Origin: Marsupella aquatica
Taxonomy: Eukaryota > Marchantiophyta
Direction: 5' to 3'
Assembly (NCBI GenBank): GCA_973895155.1
Contig: OZ316891.1
Span: 27,466,001 to 27,530,000, forward strand
DNA: 64,000 nt
Shown: piece by piece, positions 31,619 to 43,253 of the stretch
Layout: each line of letters starts with the position of its first letter
How positions within the stretch are numbered: position 1 is the stretch's first letter
The notes under the pieces: generated by a model
The model's input: the letters and a program-made list of their open reading frames with translations, nothing else
What the model was told of the DNA's origin: nothing
The model's database searches: none
Translations under genes and position numbers: made by a program

Positions 31619-31707
31619 GACACCCAAGCCTAGACCCGAGCACTTATGGCATAGTGCATAGTGTGTATAAGTGCAGGCTTGGGGTGTCTTCCCGGGAGCC
31701 TGCACTT
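31619..31707. repeat. Overlapping inverted repeats
   Basis: GACACCCAAGCCT (31619-31631) pairs with AGGCTTGGGGTGTC (31675-31688), with one bulge. AAGTGCAGGCT (31669-31679) pairs with AGCCTGCACTT (31697-31707). The shared central arm allows two mutually exclusive hairpins. Confidence 0.7.
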
Positions 31708-31863
31708 TGACACGGTAGACTGTATGCTATTTCCCCTTCATCTTTACCCCCATCCCTGGAATGCATTTCACTTTCAGTTTGTCCTTATTTGTTTAATTTG
31801 TCTTTATCTAAAGTGACTGTGTAGGCTTCTCTCCAGAAGTCTAGACCCTAACTCGAGATTTTA

Positions 31864-32600
31864 GTCATAGATTTTTGCCTATGATGCGCCTCAAACAGGA
31901 CATTACTATAAAGAGATTTTTGTTTTTTCCAATTATTAGTGAAACTAGAGGAGAATCTTCCTAACAAGGTGTTTTAATGGTGACTGGGCATCCTTCTAGC
32001 TCCCATAATAAGCTGCAAAACTACCCTCCGTGCTAGCAACCTGGGGGGTCACTTCCTTTTTACATATATAGCAATATATGTACTGTTAAGAGTGCATAGT
32101 GCCTCCCCCCAAAATGAGAATTTCAGTTTTGAGGGGCTATTGTTGCCCCATAATGCTCCTGAGCAGGACCTTACTATAAAGATATTTTCATTTTTTTCCC
32201 AATTTTAGTGAAACCAGAGGAGACTCTTCCTAATAAGGTGATCCAAACCTTGTCTCTGCATTCTCCCAGAATGTCAGGTAGCTGCAAAACTTCCCTACTG
32301 TACTAGCAACCTGGGGGTTACTTCCAAAAACTTACATATGACTTTAGTGGTGTCCCTTGAAGAGAGTCACTGTACTAAAAACCTTGGGGTGCCACTTCCA
32401 AAAAACTAAACATATAGTAATCCATACAGTAATGTCCTTTGTAGAGGGCAGTGTGGGATATAATGCCCCCCAAAATGAACTTCCAGTTTTGAAGGGCTAT
32501 ATTGCTCATAATGGTATGGGAAAACAGATCCTTACTTTAAGAAGATGTTAAGATATTTCAACTAATATTAGTGCCTGTAGGAGAATCTTCCTAGATCTTG
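31864..32600. repeat. Three diverged tandem copies of a ~270-bp unit
   Basis: Each unit holds ACTATAAAGA-ATTTT, GAGGAGA(A/C)TCTTCCTA, a CTAGCAACCTGGGG-like line (at about 32029, 32309 and, weaker, 32378) and CCCCCAAAATGA...TTGAGGGGCTAT. The copies differ by many substitutions and indels. The last part also exists inverted at 24530-24597. Confidence 0.7.
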
Positions 32601-32631
32601 AATTTAATTGTAATAACTTGATATTCAATGT

Positions 32632-32693
32632 ATTTGGTGAGATGGTGAATCATGTAATTCAAGGCCTTCACATGATTCACCATCTCACCAAAT
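32632..32693. other. Perfect 24-bp inverted repeat with a 14-nt loop
   Basis: ATTTGGTGAGATGGTGAATC plus ATGT (32632-32655) is matched without mismatch by its reverse complement at 32670-32693, with loop AATTCAAGGCCTTC. The outer context is only weakly complementary. A transcript would fold into a short perfect hairpin of small-RNA-precursor size, though plant miRNA precursors are usually longer with mismatches. It could also be a recent fold-back duplication. Confidence 0.9.
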
Positions 32694-34987
32694 GTCGATC
32701 AATGATTGGTGGTTTTTGGAGCTTTTTATTCCTTCGAAAGTAGTGGGCTAATTGGATGGGTGCATTTGCACAGGATATAAAACCAATTCATAAGATGAAC
32801 CCTCCCTTAGATAGAGGAAGGTGGAGCAATAGTGTAATCATGGAATCCAATTTGCTCTCGCTTTCGACGCTGGGTCGCTTTTGGAACGTGAAGTGGGGAA
32901 CACGACATCCAATTTGTCTTCACTCTCCTTCGGCGCCCACTTTTGGAAGGGCATCACTTTTTTGCCTTGAAATACCAAATGAATGCCATTCAAAGTCACC
33001 GGATGGTAGCACCTCGACCTTCGGTCCACTTGGGTTTTGCCTGTTGGGGCTTGCCGGTTTATGTTTGGGGAATGGCATCACTTTGGACAAACAGGAAGCA
33101 TTATGAACAACTCACAGCTCGAGTCAGACTCTCTTACTGTGCAAAGCATGGAATTCAGACCCTTTTCGGTTTCGCTGGGAGGGAAAAGGTTCACTGTCGT
33201 TGGACAGACTCGGGATATAGAGATACTTGAGATTTCGACTGGGATTGACGTGCGCAAAAGAGCGATTCTTTCTATGGGACAACCAGCGCGTGAGATGACT
33301 GTCATCGAAAAGTTATGTTCTCGTCACCCGTTTTGTTTCCCTCTTGCACTCCCTCGATTTGTGTGTCTTATAATAACGAAGTTTCAGTTAAAACTTAAAG
33401 CTCTTTGGTGTTTCTTGTATCTTGCGGTTCTTGCCTTACCCGGGAGACCCGCCGTTGGAAAGTCCATCCATGCAGATTGGTACGTGGCTCATAGCTGCAG
33501 CAGCGAAATCTATGGAGATAAGGATGCAGCTAGTCTAGTGGCAGAACTACTGTAGCAAAGGTAGAGGAAGATGCTGAGATGCAGCAACAGTATGTTGAGT
33601 GAAGAAGTGGGATTCAAGCGAGGATTCAAGCGAGGATTCAAGTTGCTCTGCTCTCACTTTTGGAACATCACATGAAGGATGCAAACTTTGCATAACATCC
33701 AGACCCTCCGCTACTTCACTAGCTAGCAGGAAACGCTTTCACTGTTGTCCACAGAGACGCAGGAACTAAACTCGATTAAGATATTGTCAGGAATAGAATA
33801 CTGCAGCTAGCGCAGAAGAGCGACTCACTTCTACGAGAGTAACGTGTTCAGTATTTAAGATTGTTCTGTAGCTCCTTTGGATTGTAGTGATTATTGACCG
33901 GAAACTGGAACAGCCAGTTCCCATCTAGAATCGAAAAGAGTTTGTGTGAGTTTGTGTGTTACTAGAAGCGTCTGAACCCCACTTTTGGGGGATTATGTGT
34001 GTAAGCTCTTTTTGAATCAAACTCAACTTATGACTAATAAGAGCCGTCTGAACCCCACTTTTGGGGCGGGTGAATGTTAAAAAGCTCACAGTGAGATTCG
34101 GAACCCAACACCGTAGAGTTCCCACTCTTCTGAGTTAACCGGTAACCCATGGACTGCCGATGCACAGAAGCGCATTCTTTACGTATTTGTTTTAAAGTCT
34201 GCAGGCAACTACTGGCTACCGGCAGCTACGGGCTAACGGAGGAGGCGCAACGCGACACCGTTTAATGCGAAACTCGTGATTTGTAGAAGGAAATGAAGAG
34301 CGGATTTGCCAAAGGCTGGGACACTTAGTTCGGTGGGACAGTCTGCGTGTGAGATGAGTCTAGTTTCTCAAATTCTTGGTATTCATTGAATGTGTCCTCG
34401 TCATCCTTTTGTCTCCCGATCTTCGTCTGACAGCGTAAATTGAAAGAAAAGAAAACTTAACTCTAGACAACTGCGAGGCAAATTGATCGAGCAGAAATTT
34501 GTCCTTGAGGGGCGGATCTAGAGAGACACGGATCTAGAGAGACACCTCCGAGTAAGGCCGAATCTTATTGTTCAGGAGCGAGAGCAGACTTGAAAATGTG
34601 TTAGGGAGCGGAAACATTGCATTATCGAATGGAATGGAAAGGTTTGTATGCTTTCCGAAAAGCTAGCTTGAATAGCTAAAATGCAGGCGCTTGAGCATAT
34701 TAGCATATATTAATTAGCCCTCGTTGGCTGCTGTAAGAGTTCACGACGAAGTTATAGGCTCGAGGCAACAGCAAAGGAGAACACCTTTCAGGACCCACAG
34801 CAAAGTCCTCCAAATTGTGATAGAACATGAGAAATCCGGTGCGGTCTGTAAGTCGGAACTGCCGAATCAAGGTGGTCCTTTAGGATCCCCCGAGGTTGAG
34901 CAAATGTAATAGATAGAATCGAGCTGATGATTGAATCAAACCGCAGCCCCGATCGATATTGTCTTAAGCCCTGCAATATCAGAATCA
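32694..34987. other. Region with one unrecognised 172-codon frame and short repeats
   Basis: A plus-strand frame at 33037-33555 contains FRPFSVSLGGKRFTVVGQTR, then DIEILEISTGIDVRKRAIL and a hydrophobic segment near WCFLYLAVLALPG. I recognise no family and it may be chance. A worn copy of part of it (GGGACA..GCGTGTGAGATGA) lies near 34330. The 21-bp string beginning GTCTGAACCCCACTTTTGGG occurs at 33970 and 34046, 76 bp apart. Confidence 0.25.
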
Positions 34988-35914
34988 TCATTGCAAATTT
35001 ACAAACAGTCCCCCGTCGACAAGCAACTGCGCCCCATTCACATACCCACTCAACTCCTCGCATGCTAAAAACACTGCCGGCCCAGCCAAATCCTTCGGCT
35101 CCCCCATCCTCCCTAGTGGGATCCTGTTCTCCATATGTCTCCTGTTCTCCTCATTCGATAGATGCTCCTCATTTAACCTCGTCCGAATCGTGCCGGGCAA
35201 CAAAGCATTGCATCTGATCTTGTACTTGCCCAGCGCCACGGCCATACTCTGCATCAGGGACAGTACGCCGGCTTTAGTCGGCGTGTAATGCGTTTGTAGA
35301 CCTCCACCGACGAGTGCGCTGATCGACGAGATGCCGATTATCGAGCCACCGCACCCTTGCTTGGCCATTTGGCGGGCGGCTGCTTGGCAGGCGTAAAAGG
35401 CGCCATTGAGATTGACGCGCACCGTGGAGGAGAAGAGGTCATGGTCGAGTCTGTGCAGGGTCGATCAATCATCAACAGGCGATTCAAGTAAGTTTCAGAG
35501 GATCGAGCTAGATCTATGAATCCATCACGAAAGTCTCGAGCAATCAGGAAGAACGAAAACTTACTCCAAAAACTCAGCAAACTTGAGCACCCCCGCATTG
35601 CTTACAAAGACATCTAACCTCCCCCATTTGTCCACCGCCTTCTCAACCAGGTGTCTTCCTGTCTCTGGATTCGTCACGTCACCCTGCACTTCGATCAACT
35701 CGCCCGCATCCTTATCTTCAGATTTCAGCGCCGCTGCTTCGGCTAGCAGTGATTCCTTGTGATCTATGTCGGACGCAAGGCCCAGATGGTTGACGGCAAT
35801 GTTGCACCCTTGCCGCACGTATTCCAGGGCAATTGCTCGGCCGATGCCGGTTGTGCCACCAGTTATGGCGGCGGTTTTTCCCGCTAGGAGATGCGAGTGA
35901 GAGGGTGCCATCAT
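34988..35914 (-). CDS. LRA1: Fungal-type L-rhamnose-1-dehydrogenase (short-chain dehydrogenase/reductase)
   Basis: It should oxidise L-rhamnose to L-rhamnono-lactone with NAD(P)+, the first step of the fungal non-phosphorylative rhamnose pathway. Two exons on the minus strand (35914-35565 and 35450-34988) with canonical GTAAGT and GCACAG sites encode about 270 residues, the usual family length. Visible: Rossmann ITGGTTGIG (17-25), VNHLG, VSNAGV (104-109), catalytic Ser159 in GISSISALVGGG, YTPTK (Tyr172, Lys176), then KAGVLSLMQS, IRCNALLPGTIRT, IPLGRMGEPKD and the C-terminal GAQLLVDGGLFVNLQ. These strings are nearly diagnostic of the fungal enzyme rather than ordinary plant dehydrogenases. Start is MMAPS; an in-frame ATG lies 48 bp upstream but adds residues unlike the family. 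No stop or frameshift. Horizontal transfer is inferred, not shown; transit signals are absent, so probably cytosolic. Confidence 0.85.
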
Positions 35915-38639
35915 GATCGAACAGAATCTGAGAGTGATTTTACTTGAAGAAAGGTCTCTCAAGAGATGTCAATTTTCACTCCGTAAAAGGTTTAATTCCA
36001 AATTCCTCATCTTTCCATGGAGCAGGTTTTCTTCTTTCTGGAGTGATTTCATTTCAAAGACCCTAGACTCTCCATTGGTCTGCTGTTGAGTAGTAGGTTT
36101 TCCATCTGCCACTCCTGTAGTTCAGGAGAATCATGAATGTCCACGATCAAAAAGCCTGCCTGGCAGCTAGCTTCGTGGGTTAAGTTCTGCAGCTTTCCTT
36201 GGCTATGATGTTGTGCTCAGACCGAACAAGATAGCTGACAGCGTAAGATAGCTGACAACTTATGTGACGAGGTGACACGCCCAGCAGATTGTTTTTTTCT
36301 GTCGGGTAAATTAATCAATCTCCCGAAAACGATTTTCTTTTTTGTCTTCCTAAAGATTGCAGATGAGTTGATCGAACCCTGTCCTTTTGCTAGTCCTTTT
36401 GTAACGACATTATACCCAGATCGAGCAGTGGGCAGTTGAATGTTAAACTTCGGACGATTGCATGCTGCCGAGATTGAGGAGCTCTGGGGGATATCCTTTA
36501 GATGACATCGGAAAGAACAAAAGTAGACTGGAAGGGTGCGGATAACCCTCGATCTTGCTTGATACACCCTCGAGTGAGGACTGCTTCGTACAAAAGTTGC
36601 CTATTAATTACAAGTGGTCTAGCAAGCAGAGTCTCTATTGAGTGCAAATTCACTGAGAACAATCCCGAGGCTCAACTACTGTCGAAACCTTCGAAAATCC
36701 ATTTCAAATGCGTACGTACAACGAGAATTTCTTTCGGAGGAACTTATATGGATGCAAGAGCTTTGCGGCTTGATGGACTTAAGATTTGGATGCAGAAGCC
36801 TTGGGACTGGCAGGGCTGAGCCGCTTCTAATGCTGATCAAACATCTGCACCGAGTTCTGGCAGGCAAGGCTGGTGCTGAATCCAGTCTTTGAGTGAGGAG
36901 TAATTGACAGTAAGTTAATTCAGTAATCACTGGGATTTGATGGTCCGTACTTTTGTTAATTAAAAGCAATTGATGGGCAAAAAGCTATATTTACCAATCA
37001 TGGATGACGTGCACGCATCGTCAGACAGGCATGGGTTTTATTGACTGACCAAGTAGAAATACTCGGTCACTTCGAAGAATCCAGCTACAGATATGTACTG
37101 ATCCAGACCTATACGGCCAGCGACCATCCACTTGGCAATTTTATACTGAAGCTTTGAATTGAAGACCTTGCACGATATTCTACCGTGCTACAAGTAGAAT
37201 TGGAGTTTTCGTGTGATATTTCTTTAATCTGCCCCCTAACGAAGTGGCACTCAGGCACTTCTGCTCTTGAGGTTGACCCAGCTTAGTGGATCCGCAAGGG
37301 GTCTAATTTACTTTTTAAATCGGGTCTGGACGCTGCACTCCCAATTCAGATTGGACGCTGGGGTTCGGTTTTGGTTTCATAAAAAAGGGTCTGAGGCCTC
37401 TACCCAAAGGAGGATGGGAATTATTTTTGCATAGTGATTACATGTCTTGTAATATAATGACTCATCTCATGCTGCGTTCCTATCGCTAGAGAAATTAGAA
37501 AATGCTGTGTAGCATTAAGTGGAGTGTCTAATGAATTCTATAGAAAGGACAGCTTTTGGCAAGATTCAAGTTCAGAAGACTATGTTGAAGAACATAACTC
37601 ACCAGAAAACGTTCCTCTATGGATTGCAATTTTCCTGTTTGTGTTTGCAAGGACATGATGCAAAGTCAATTGAAGCGAAGGTGCATTACTACAAGTTAGG
37701 TCACACTGTTGAAGCAGAGACTTTATATTTCGGGTCCGTGATTTGTAGATGGAGAAGATGCTCTTTGTGAATTTTGATGATGAGCTTTCTCGACTTTGAA
37801 ACACAGTCGTTAAGCCGGTTGTGATGAGCTGCGGCAAAGCTAGAAATACAGGTGGTGACTCAATCATAAAGAGATCATCCGCATCTAACAGAAACAGAAG
37901 GAAGCAGCTTCAGAGCCATGGAAGTCGTCCAATTTGGTTGGCTTATGGCAGATAGAAGATTACCCTCTCCGAGTGGCAAGGATAATCTCCGTCTGGCAAA
38001 GTATTATCACAATCATTTCCTTCTTGAACAGAATGAAACTTAACGGTAGACAGATAGGTTGATAAAATTGCAGAAGGCTAAACATAAAGATCCCCTAAAG
38101 AAAATAACATGTCTTTAAGCATATATGTCACTAAAACGTAAACTGGTTCCTATTCTTAGTTTCCTAGGATATTTACTGAGGGACAATTGTTGAAATCCAG
38201 GTTGACATGGCTGCACAGAACAATGCCACTGTTCAGAAGAACTTTGATGGGCATGAAGGCACAATCTTTCCTGTACTCTGCTTTCCAACGAGTCTGAAGA
38301 ACCGAATTTGTACCTCCCATTGACAATAATTAGACAGAGAGATTCAAGAGCAGATGTGACCATGAATTCGACAACCTACTATGTATCAGATTCGAAATTT
38401 TCACTTTGATGGGTGCAAGAAGGATGACGTTTCCGCTGTAGTCTGTCAGGACAAATCGAAAGCAACAGTAACGAAACTGGCATTTGAGCATAGGGAATCC
38501 AAACCTCCAGCACCAATATGGCTTATTAACAAGTAAAGTTAGTTAGCCTGAAGGTACACTAGTCTCTGACTTAATTGCCCGCTTTGTTATTCTTGATCAT
38601 CTAGACATGCTCTGCGAGTCCTCACCCTTGTATAAAAAC
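35915..38639. other. Gene-free stretch upstream of the dehydrogenase
   Basis: It must contain the dehydrogenase promoter near 35950-36200. Short frames on both strands (for example 36502-36969) show no family resemblance. No tRNA, MITE or clear repeat was seen. Confidence 0.3.
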
Positions 38640-39080
38640 CGTACTTTCAGGTTTCTCTTTGACCGGTTTTGTGGCCAATTCTGTCTGGTTACCGTTTCCC
38701 TGTACTCCAATTTCCTCTATTTTATTTACACCGTCCTCGTATGAATCAGTATGTTTCCAACTTTCTCTTTGACCAGTTGTGTGGCCAATCCTCTGGCAAA
38801 TGTTGCTGTATACTTTAATTTTCCTCTACCTCATATTTTGCAATATGCTTTAATTTCCGTCTATCTGATCTTCTGCAGACACTTCTTGTTTGAATAGATT
38901 TCTTTGAAGTCATCACAGCAAGTTCTTACCGTTGTATGAAACACCACCTTGGCAGCTTTCTCTTTCATTGACCAGTTGTGATGCCAATCCTCTCTGGCAA
39001 GTGCTGCACTACGCTCCAGTTGTCCTCTTTCATGTTCTGTAGACACTTCAATCCTGTTTGAATCTAATTCTGTGAAGCCA
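38640..39080. repeat. Diverged tandem repeat, three units
   Basis: TTTCTCTTTGACC(G/A)GTT-TG and TGGCCAAT(C/T)CT start units at about 38652 and 38763; a third near 38957 reads TTTCTCTTTCATTGACCAGT. CTCCA-TT-TCCTCT, TTCTG(C/T)AGACACTTC and TGTTTGAAT follow in at least two of them. Spacing is irregular (110-200 bp). Confidence 0.6.
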
Positions 39081-42000
39081 TTTCAGTTCGATCTGAGTTG
39101 ATTCCGTTCGAATCAATGCAATGGTTTGGGATTTGATATACCTGGTTTTTTGAATTCAGTGGTTGATTACAGGCTTTCGGAAGCAAGAGGGAAAATTAAC
39201 TCGGAAAATTAATTCGGAATATCCAGGAGTCGACTAATGTCATACATTTTCTACCTCCACTAGCCCAATGCATCTGCATTCCACTGACAGAAGATGTCAA
39301 GGCGGGATCAAACAGAATTCCCATCTATAGTATTTGATCTCGGCCTTACTCAATTACAAAACTACAATATCATGCTGTGTAGCCCAATGCCCGTCCATTG
39401 CAAGCATGCTATTATTGAGAGGGCGGGGTGAAAGACGAGTGACAGCGGCTAGGGTGTCTTGGGATCAGGCTTGAATGGTCACTTTGGGCTAAGATTGTGG
39501 AGAGAGCAAAGAAAACGCGATTGGCGAGAGCAAAGACAACGCCAGAAAGGGATTTGCTCCATTTGCCTCCCTTCATTCCTTCCTTTCTGCTCTCCCTCCC
39601 TCTATTCCTCCCTCCCCTCTTACAACTGAAAATGAGAAGAAATACACAGGGGACAAAAACAAATTTATCCCAAAGAACAAAGAATGTTCCCTTCCTCCGA
39701 AGCCTTGTATGGTGCCCTGGGAAAGTGGACGTGCATTAACTTGACGTAGATTTAACTCACGGCCAAAATGCCAGACAAAAAGCCAAAGAAGCTCTCATAC
39801 CAGACCATGTATTTCACATGGAGCGGTTAATATCTGTTAAAAAGCACTCATGGAGAAAAATTAATGTATCTGTTAAGTACCTATGTGGAAGCAAGTATAT
39901 TCATTGGGTATACCCCTTTACTCAATCCAAGGGTGTGTAATCACTAGTATATTACATCTGAGAGTACTGACTTGTTCCTTCCTTTTTCAGTTTAATAAAC
40001 ATGGGAATAAACAGAGAATGGGGAGATTTTGGTGGAATCCATCATTATAGTGGGTAACTAGCTCAATACTTGTTTGCACAGAAGCCCGTACAGAAGATGT
40101 TGTTTCACAAAAGACGCAATTAAAAAAGTAAATGATGTCTTTGTGGAGGAAAAAGATGTTGTTATTTATCAGTGTTTATCAAAGACCTTGTCATTTGAAT
40201 TAATCAATGAGGAGGACTCACTGATATACAGTGTATTGATATAATACCTTGTGGCTGCATGTCATCATGAAACCACTGACAGGGAAACTTTGCAGTGATT
40301 TAGGGTTTAGGGGTGTATTAAAACACTCCCCATGTATGACCTTTCTTAGTGTTGCTACTATTGCTGAGGAGAGTTGGTATGGCCAACATCCCTAAAGTGA
40401 AATAAGAAAAACTTTTCATTGTAACTAGTATGTTCCCATAAACATAGCCTCATCGGAAATGAACCATATATGTGTCTTTGAGAGCTGTGTTGACTTTCTT
40501 TGTTGGATAGTCATGTGCATGGCAAGTTGCATCTTTGCACAACATAGAGCCTTCTCATTAAATTTTTTAGGAATATTAATATAAAGAATGTATATGGAAG
40601 TAAGGGCTAAACAATTCAAAAATGGCACATTTCATTATCGGGGTCTTTACGCAATATATAAGTTCCGAACAACTTATGTGAAACTTGACAGTGAAATCCA
40701 TAAATAGTCCAAACCTTCACACATGATGGGGATGCATTCAACCCCGAGGCGCTGATGCATTCCCAGAGTTAGTGGTGAGAGTTTTGGGAACTACAAATTT
40801 TCAACCCGCGATCCGGCCAGTCCACAATATCGGTGTTGCATAAAACATCTGCGGAACTCGTGTAGATTCATTTCAAGCCCGCTTACGGAATTGATTGTCG
40901 GATTGTGGAACAAGTTTTCGCTCCCCAGTGAGTGCCCGTACCGTCATGGGGCCTTGTTAATTTTATCCGAAATTCCTCGGGACGGACAAGGGCCTCCCCT
41001 ACTACACTACTGGGGACGAGGTACAGCTATTTTCCCGGCACCAGCAAAGTTCGGGACCGTCTACACGGTGTACCGACACGCTGGCAAGGGCCAATGCCTG
41101 TGAGAACTCGACAAAGGATGGAGAGTAGTGCTCGGGGACCAGGACGTGCACTTTTTCTACGGATCGAGCCCCATCGCTGGGAGGTTTTCTCGGCCCGGGA
41201 TGAGCGCCTTTCGTTAGGAATACTTAATTAAGCCAGAACGACGATCCGTGTACCCAATAGGTGAATTTAGTGCCAGTGAATTTGTTTGTTTTTAAATTTT
41301 TCTGTGCCTTATAAGAAATTGAAGCCGGGATGGATCCTCACGTTTTCCAAAATGCTCAGATAGACTTAAGTTGCAGCCTGGATAGAGTGCAAAAAACCCT
41401 GTTTCTGCTCATATAGTATATATTACACTCATGACTAAAATGTAACATAAAACTACTTTAATTGGATTTCTTCAGTGGACTTCTCAATGGAATTCGACCA
41501 TATTAAGCTCACTAGAAAAACTAGCCCCCAAAACTAAGATTCCATTAAATATCAGGGAGATGGCAAATTATGTCAATTGAAAGATGCTGAGTACACAAAC
41601 TTTAGGAAACGCAATGGATGGAATGTGTCTCAGTGATAGAGCAACCTTCAGAAATTCATAACTCCCTCAATTCTTCACAAACACTAGTCAGAGATGTTGG
41701 ATTGGTTGGATAGCAAACCCTCTCTCTCTTTTTCTATCTTCTTTCTTAAAATTAATTTTGATTTATGTCAGGGTGAAACCCATGGACTGGGAAACCAGCA
41801 GGCCAATAAAGCAAAATAGCACCCAAAGGGTGAAAAAGGCCAAGGCCCAGAAAGAAACAAGAGCAAAGCCCCTGCACACAGACAAACTAAGCCCGAGTTG
41901 CCCAGCCCAACCACAAATCAATCTCAAAGTAAAGGCCAGTAGTCAGCTCATACTCACCACCAGGCAAAAGCAAATTAATCATAGTAAACCACAACTATTG

Positions 42001-42131
42001 AGGCTGGCGAGCCAAAACAACAGAGCACCCATCCAACGTGCAGTGAGGTCAGATCAAGGATTAAAAGGAGTCGTCCCACTCCAACCAGGAATGAGCATCA
42101 AGGCGACAGATAGATGAGTAGTTCAAGAGCT
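39081..42131. other. Gene-free stretch containing a GC-richer island
   Basis: Between about 40740 and 41260 composition shifts to GC-rich with many CG dinucleotides (CCCGCGATCCGG, CTCGGCCCGGGATGAGCGCC). Frames at 40891-41231 are open but resemble no family. Flanks are AT-rich, so this may be a decayed gene or element fragment. A 119-codon plus-strand frame at 41758-42117 is Lys/Gln/Pro-rich and unrecognised. GCCCAATGCCCGTCCATTGC lies at 39382. Confidence 0.3.
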
Positions 42132-42503
42132 TGGTCCACGTGGGAGCATAATTTTCAGTATCATTTTTTGCCTTATATATAGAGAAGAATGCACAGCCCA
42201 ACTTGCATCAGGAATTCTGAAACTTCACCACTTTAATTTACCAATTGAAGACAATTCAGCCTTAAATGAATTGTAACCCTGTTAAAAGGGGGCAGTACAT
42301 GAAGGTGTGAAAGGTGTCATAGTGCACGGGTTGCGCTTTGTCCATGCAGGAGCATTATTTTCCGTATCATTTGTTTGCCTTATATATAGAGAAGAATGCA
42401 CACTCAGCCCAACTTTGGATCAGGAATTCTGAAACTTCTCCACTTTAATTTATCAAAACAGTTCAGCCTTAAATGAATTGAAACCCTGTTAAAAGGGGGC
42501 AAT
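42132..42503. repeat. ~165-bp tandem duplication (208-bp period)
   Basis: GCCTTATATATAGAGAAGAA to CCCTGTTAAAAGGGGGCA(G/A)T occurs at about 42170-42295 and 42378-42503 with a few differences, both preceded by GGAGCAT-ATTTTC-GTATCAT. Part of the unit (AATGCAC..TTTGGATCAGG..TGAAACTTCTCC) recurs at 23943-23992. Confidence 0.9.
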
Positions 42504-42905
42504 AGCCCTTGGGAACTTGAATGAGGTAAAGCCATTTTTTGCCCAGAGAAGCATGGCTGTGTGGTAGCTCACTTGAGTGGAGATTGATAGGCTGTATTCA
42601 AATGTATTACTGACTCTTCCCTTTCTGTGAATTTTGAAAAATTCTCTTTAAACAAATAATTTAAAGAAACCTAAACATGGTAACCAACTGAAGGGAACCA
42701 AGCTCAGCTTCCACTTTGTGTAGCCACGTCATTTTGGTGGTTATAAGTGTCCCGATAATTAGCCAAGAAAGGAAACAACTACTGTAATTCAGGGTGTGTA
42801 GTTGACTTGCCTTCCCACATATTTGAATTTTACAATACTAGCCTGACTACTCATTGAATTTTACAATACTAGCCTGAACAGAATTGAAAACAAAGAAATT
42901 TGGAA

Positions 42906-43009
42906 AAAAAAATCTATACTCTTTTTGGTTATCTTTACTCTGACAGCGTCGAGTAAATGCGTCGGGTAAAAAAATTAGTCGGATAACCAAAAAGAGTATA
43001 GATTTTTTT
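42906..43009. mobile_element. 104-bp fold-back element with perfect 28-bp arms
   Basis: AAAAAAATCTATACTCTTTT plus TGGTTATC (42906-42933) is perfectly inverted at 42982-43009 around a 48-nt centre holding GTCGAGTAAATGCGTCGGGT. No coding capacity and no clear target duplication. Perfect arms imply recent origin or gene conversion. Confidence 0.75.
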
Positions 43010-43123
43010 AACCGACTCTTTACTATCTATACCCATTTTTTTGTGCACCTTTTAGATCTGTCTTATTCAGAGTCATTATACATTTTGTCCTTATTTGAGT
43101 TACAGCGAGTTACAGGCTAGAGG

Positions 43124-43253
43124 CTTCACTCTATACTGTAATCCTTAAAAGTAGCTTCTGTTTGCGATTATATAGTAAGATAAAAACAGGGCATCCGGGA
43201 ACCTTCACTCTATACTGTAACCCTTAAAAGTAGTTTCTGTTTGCGATTATATC
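43124..43253. repeat. 50-bp direct repeat split by a recurring 29-bp segment
   Basis: CTTCACTCTATACTGTAA(T/C)C to TTTGCGATTATAT occurs at 43124 and 43203 with two differences. The intervening AGTAAGATAAAAACAGGGCA followed by TCCGGGAAC occurs again at about 51091-51119, on the other side of the Copia insertion, with one change. Confidence 0.85.
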
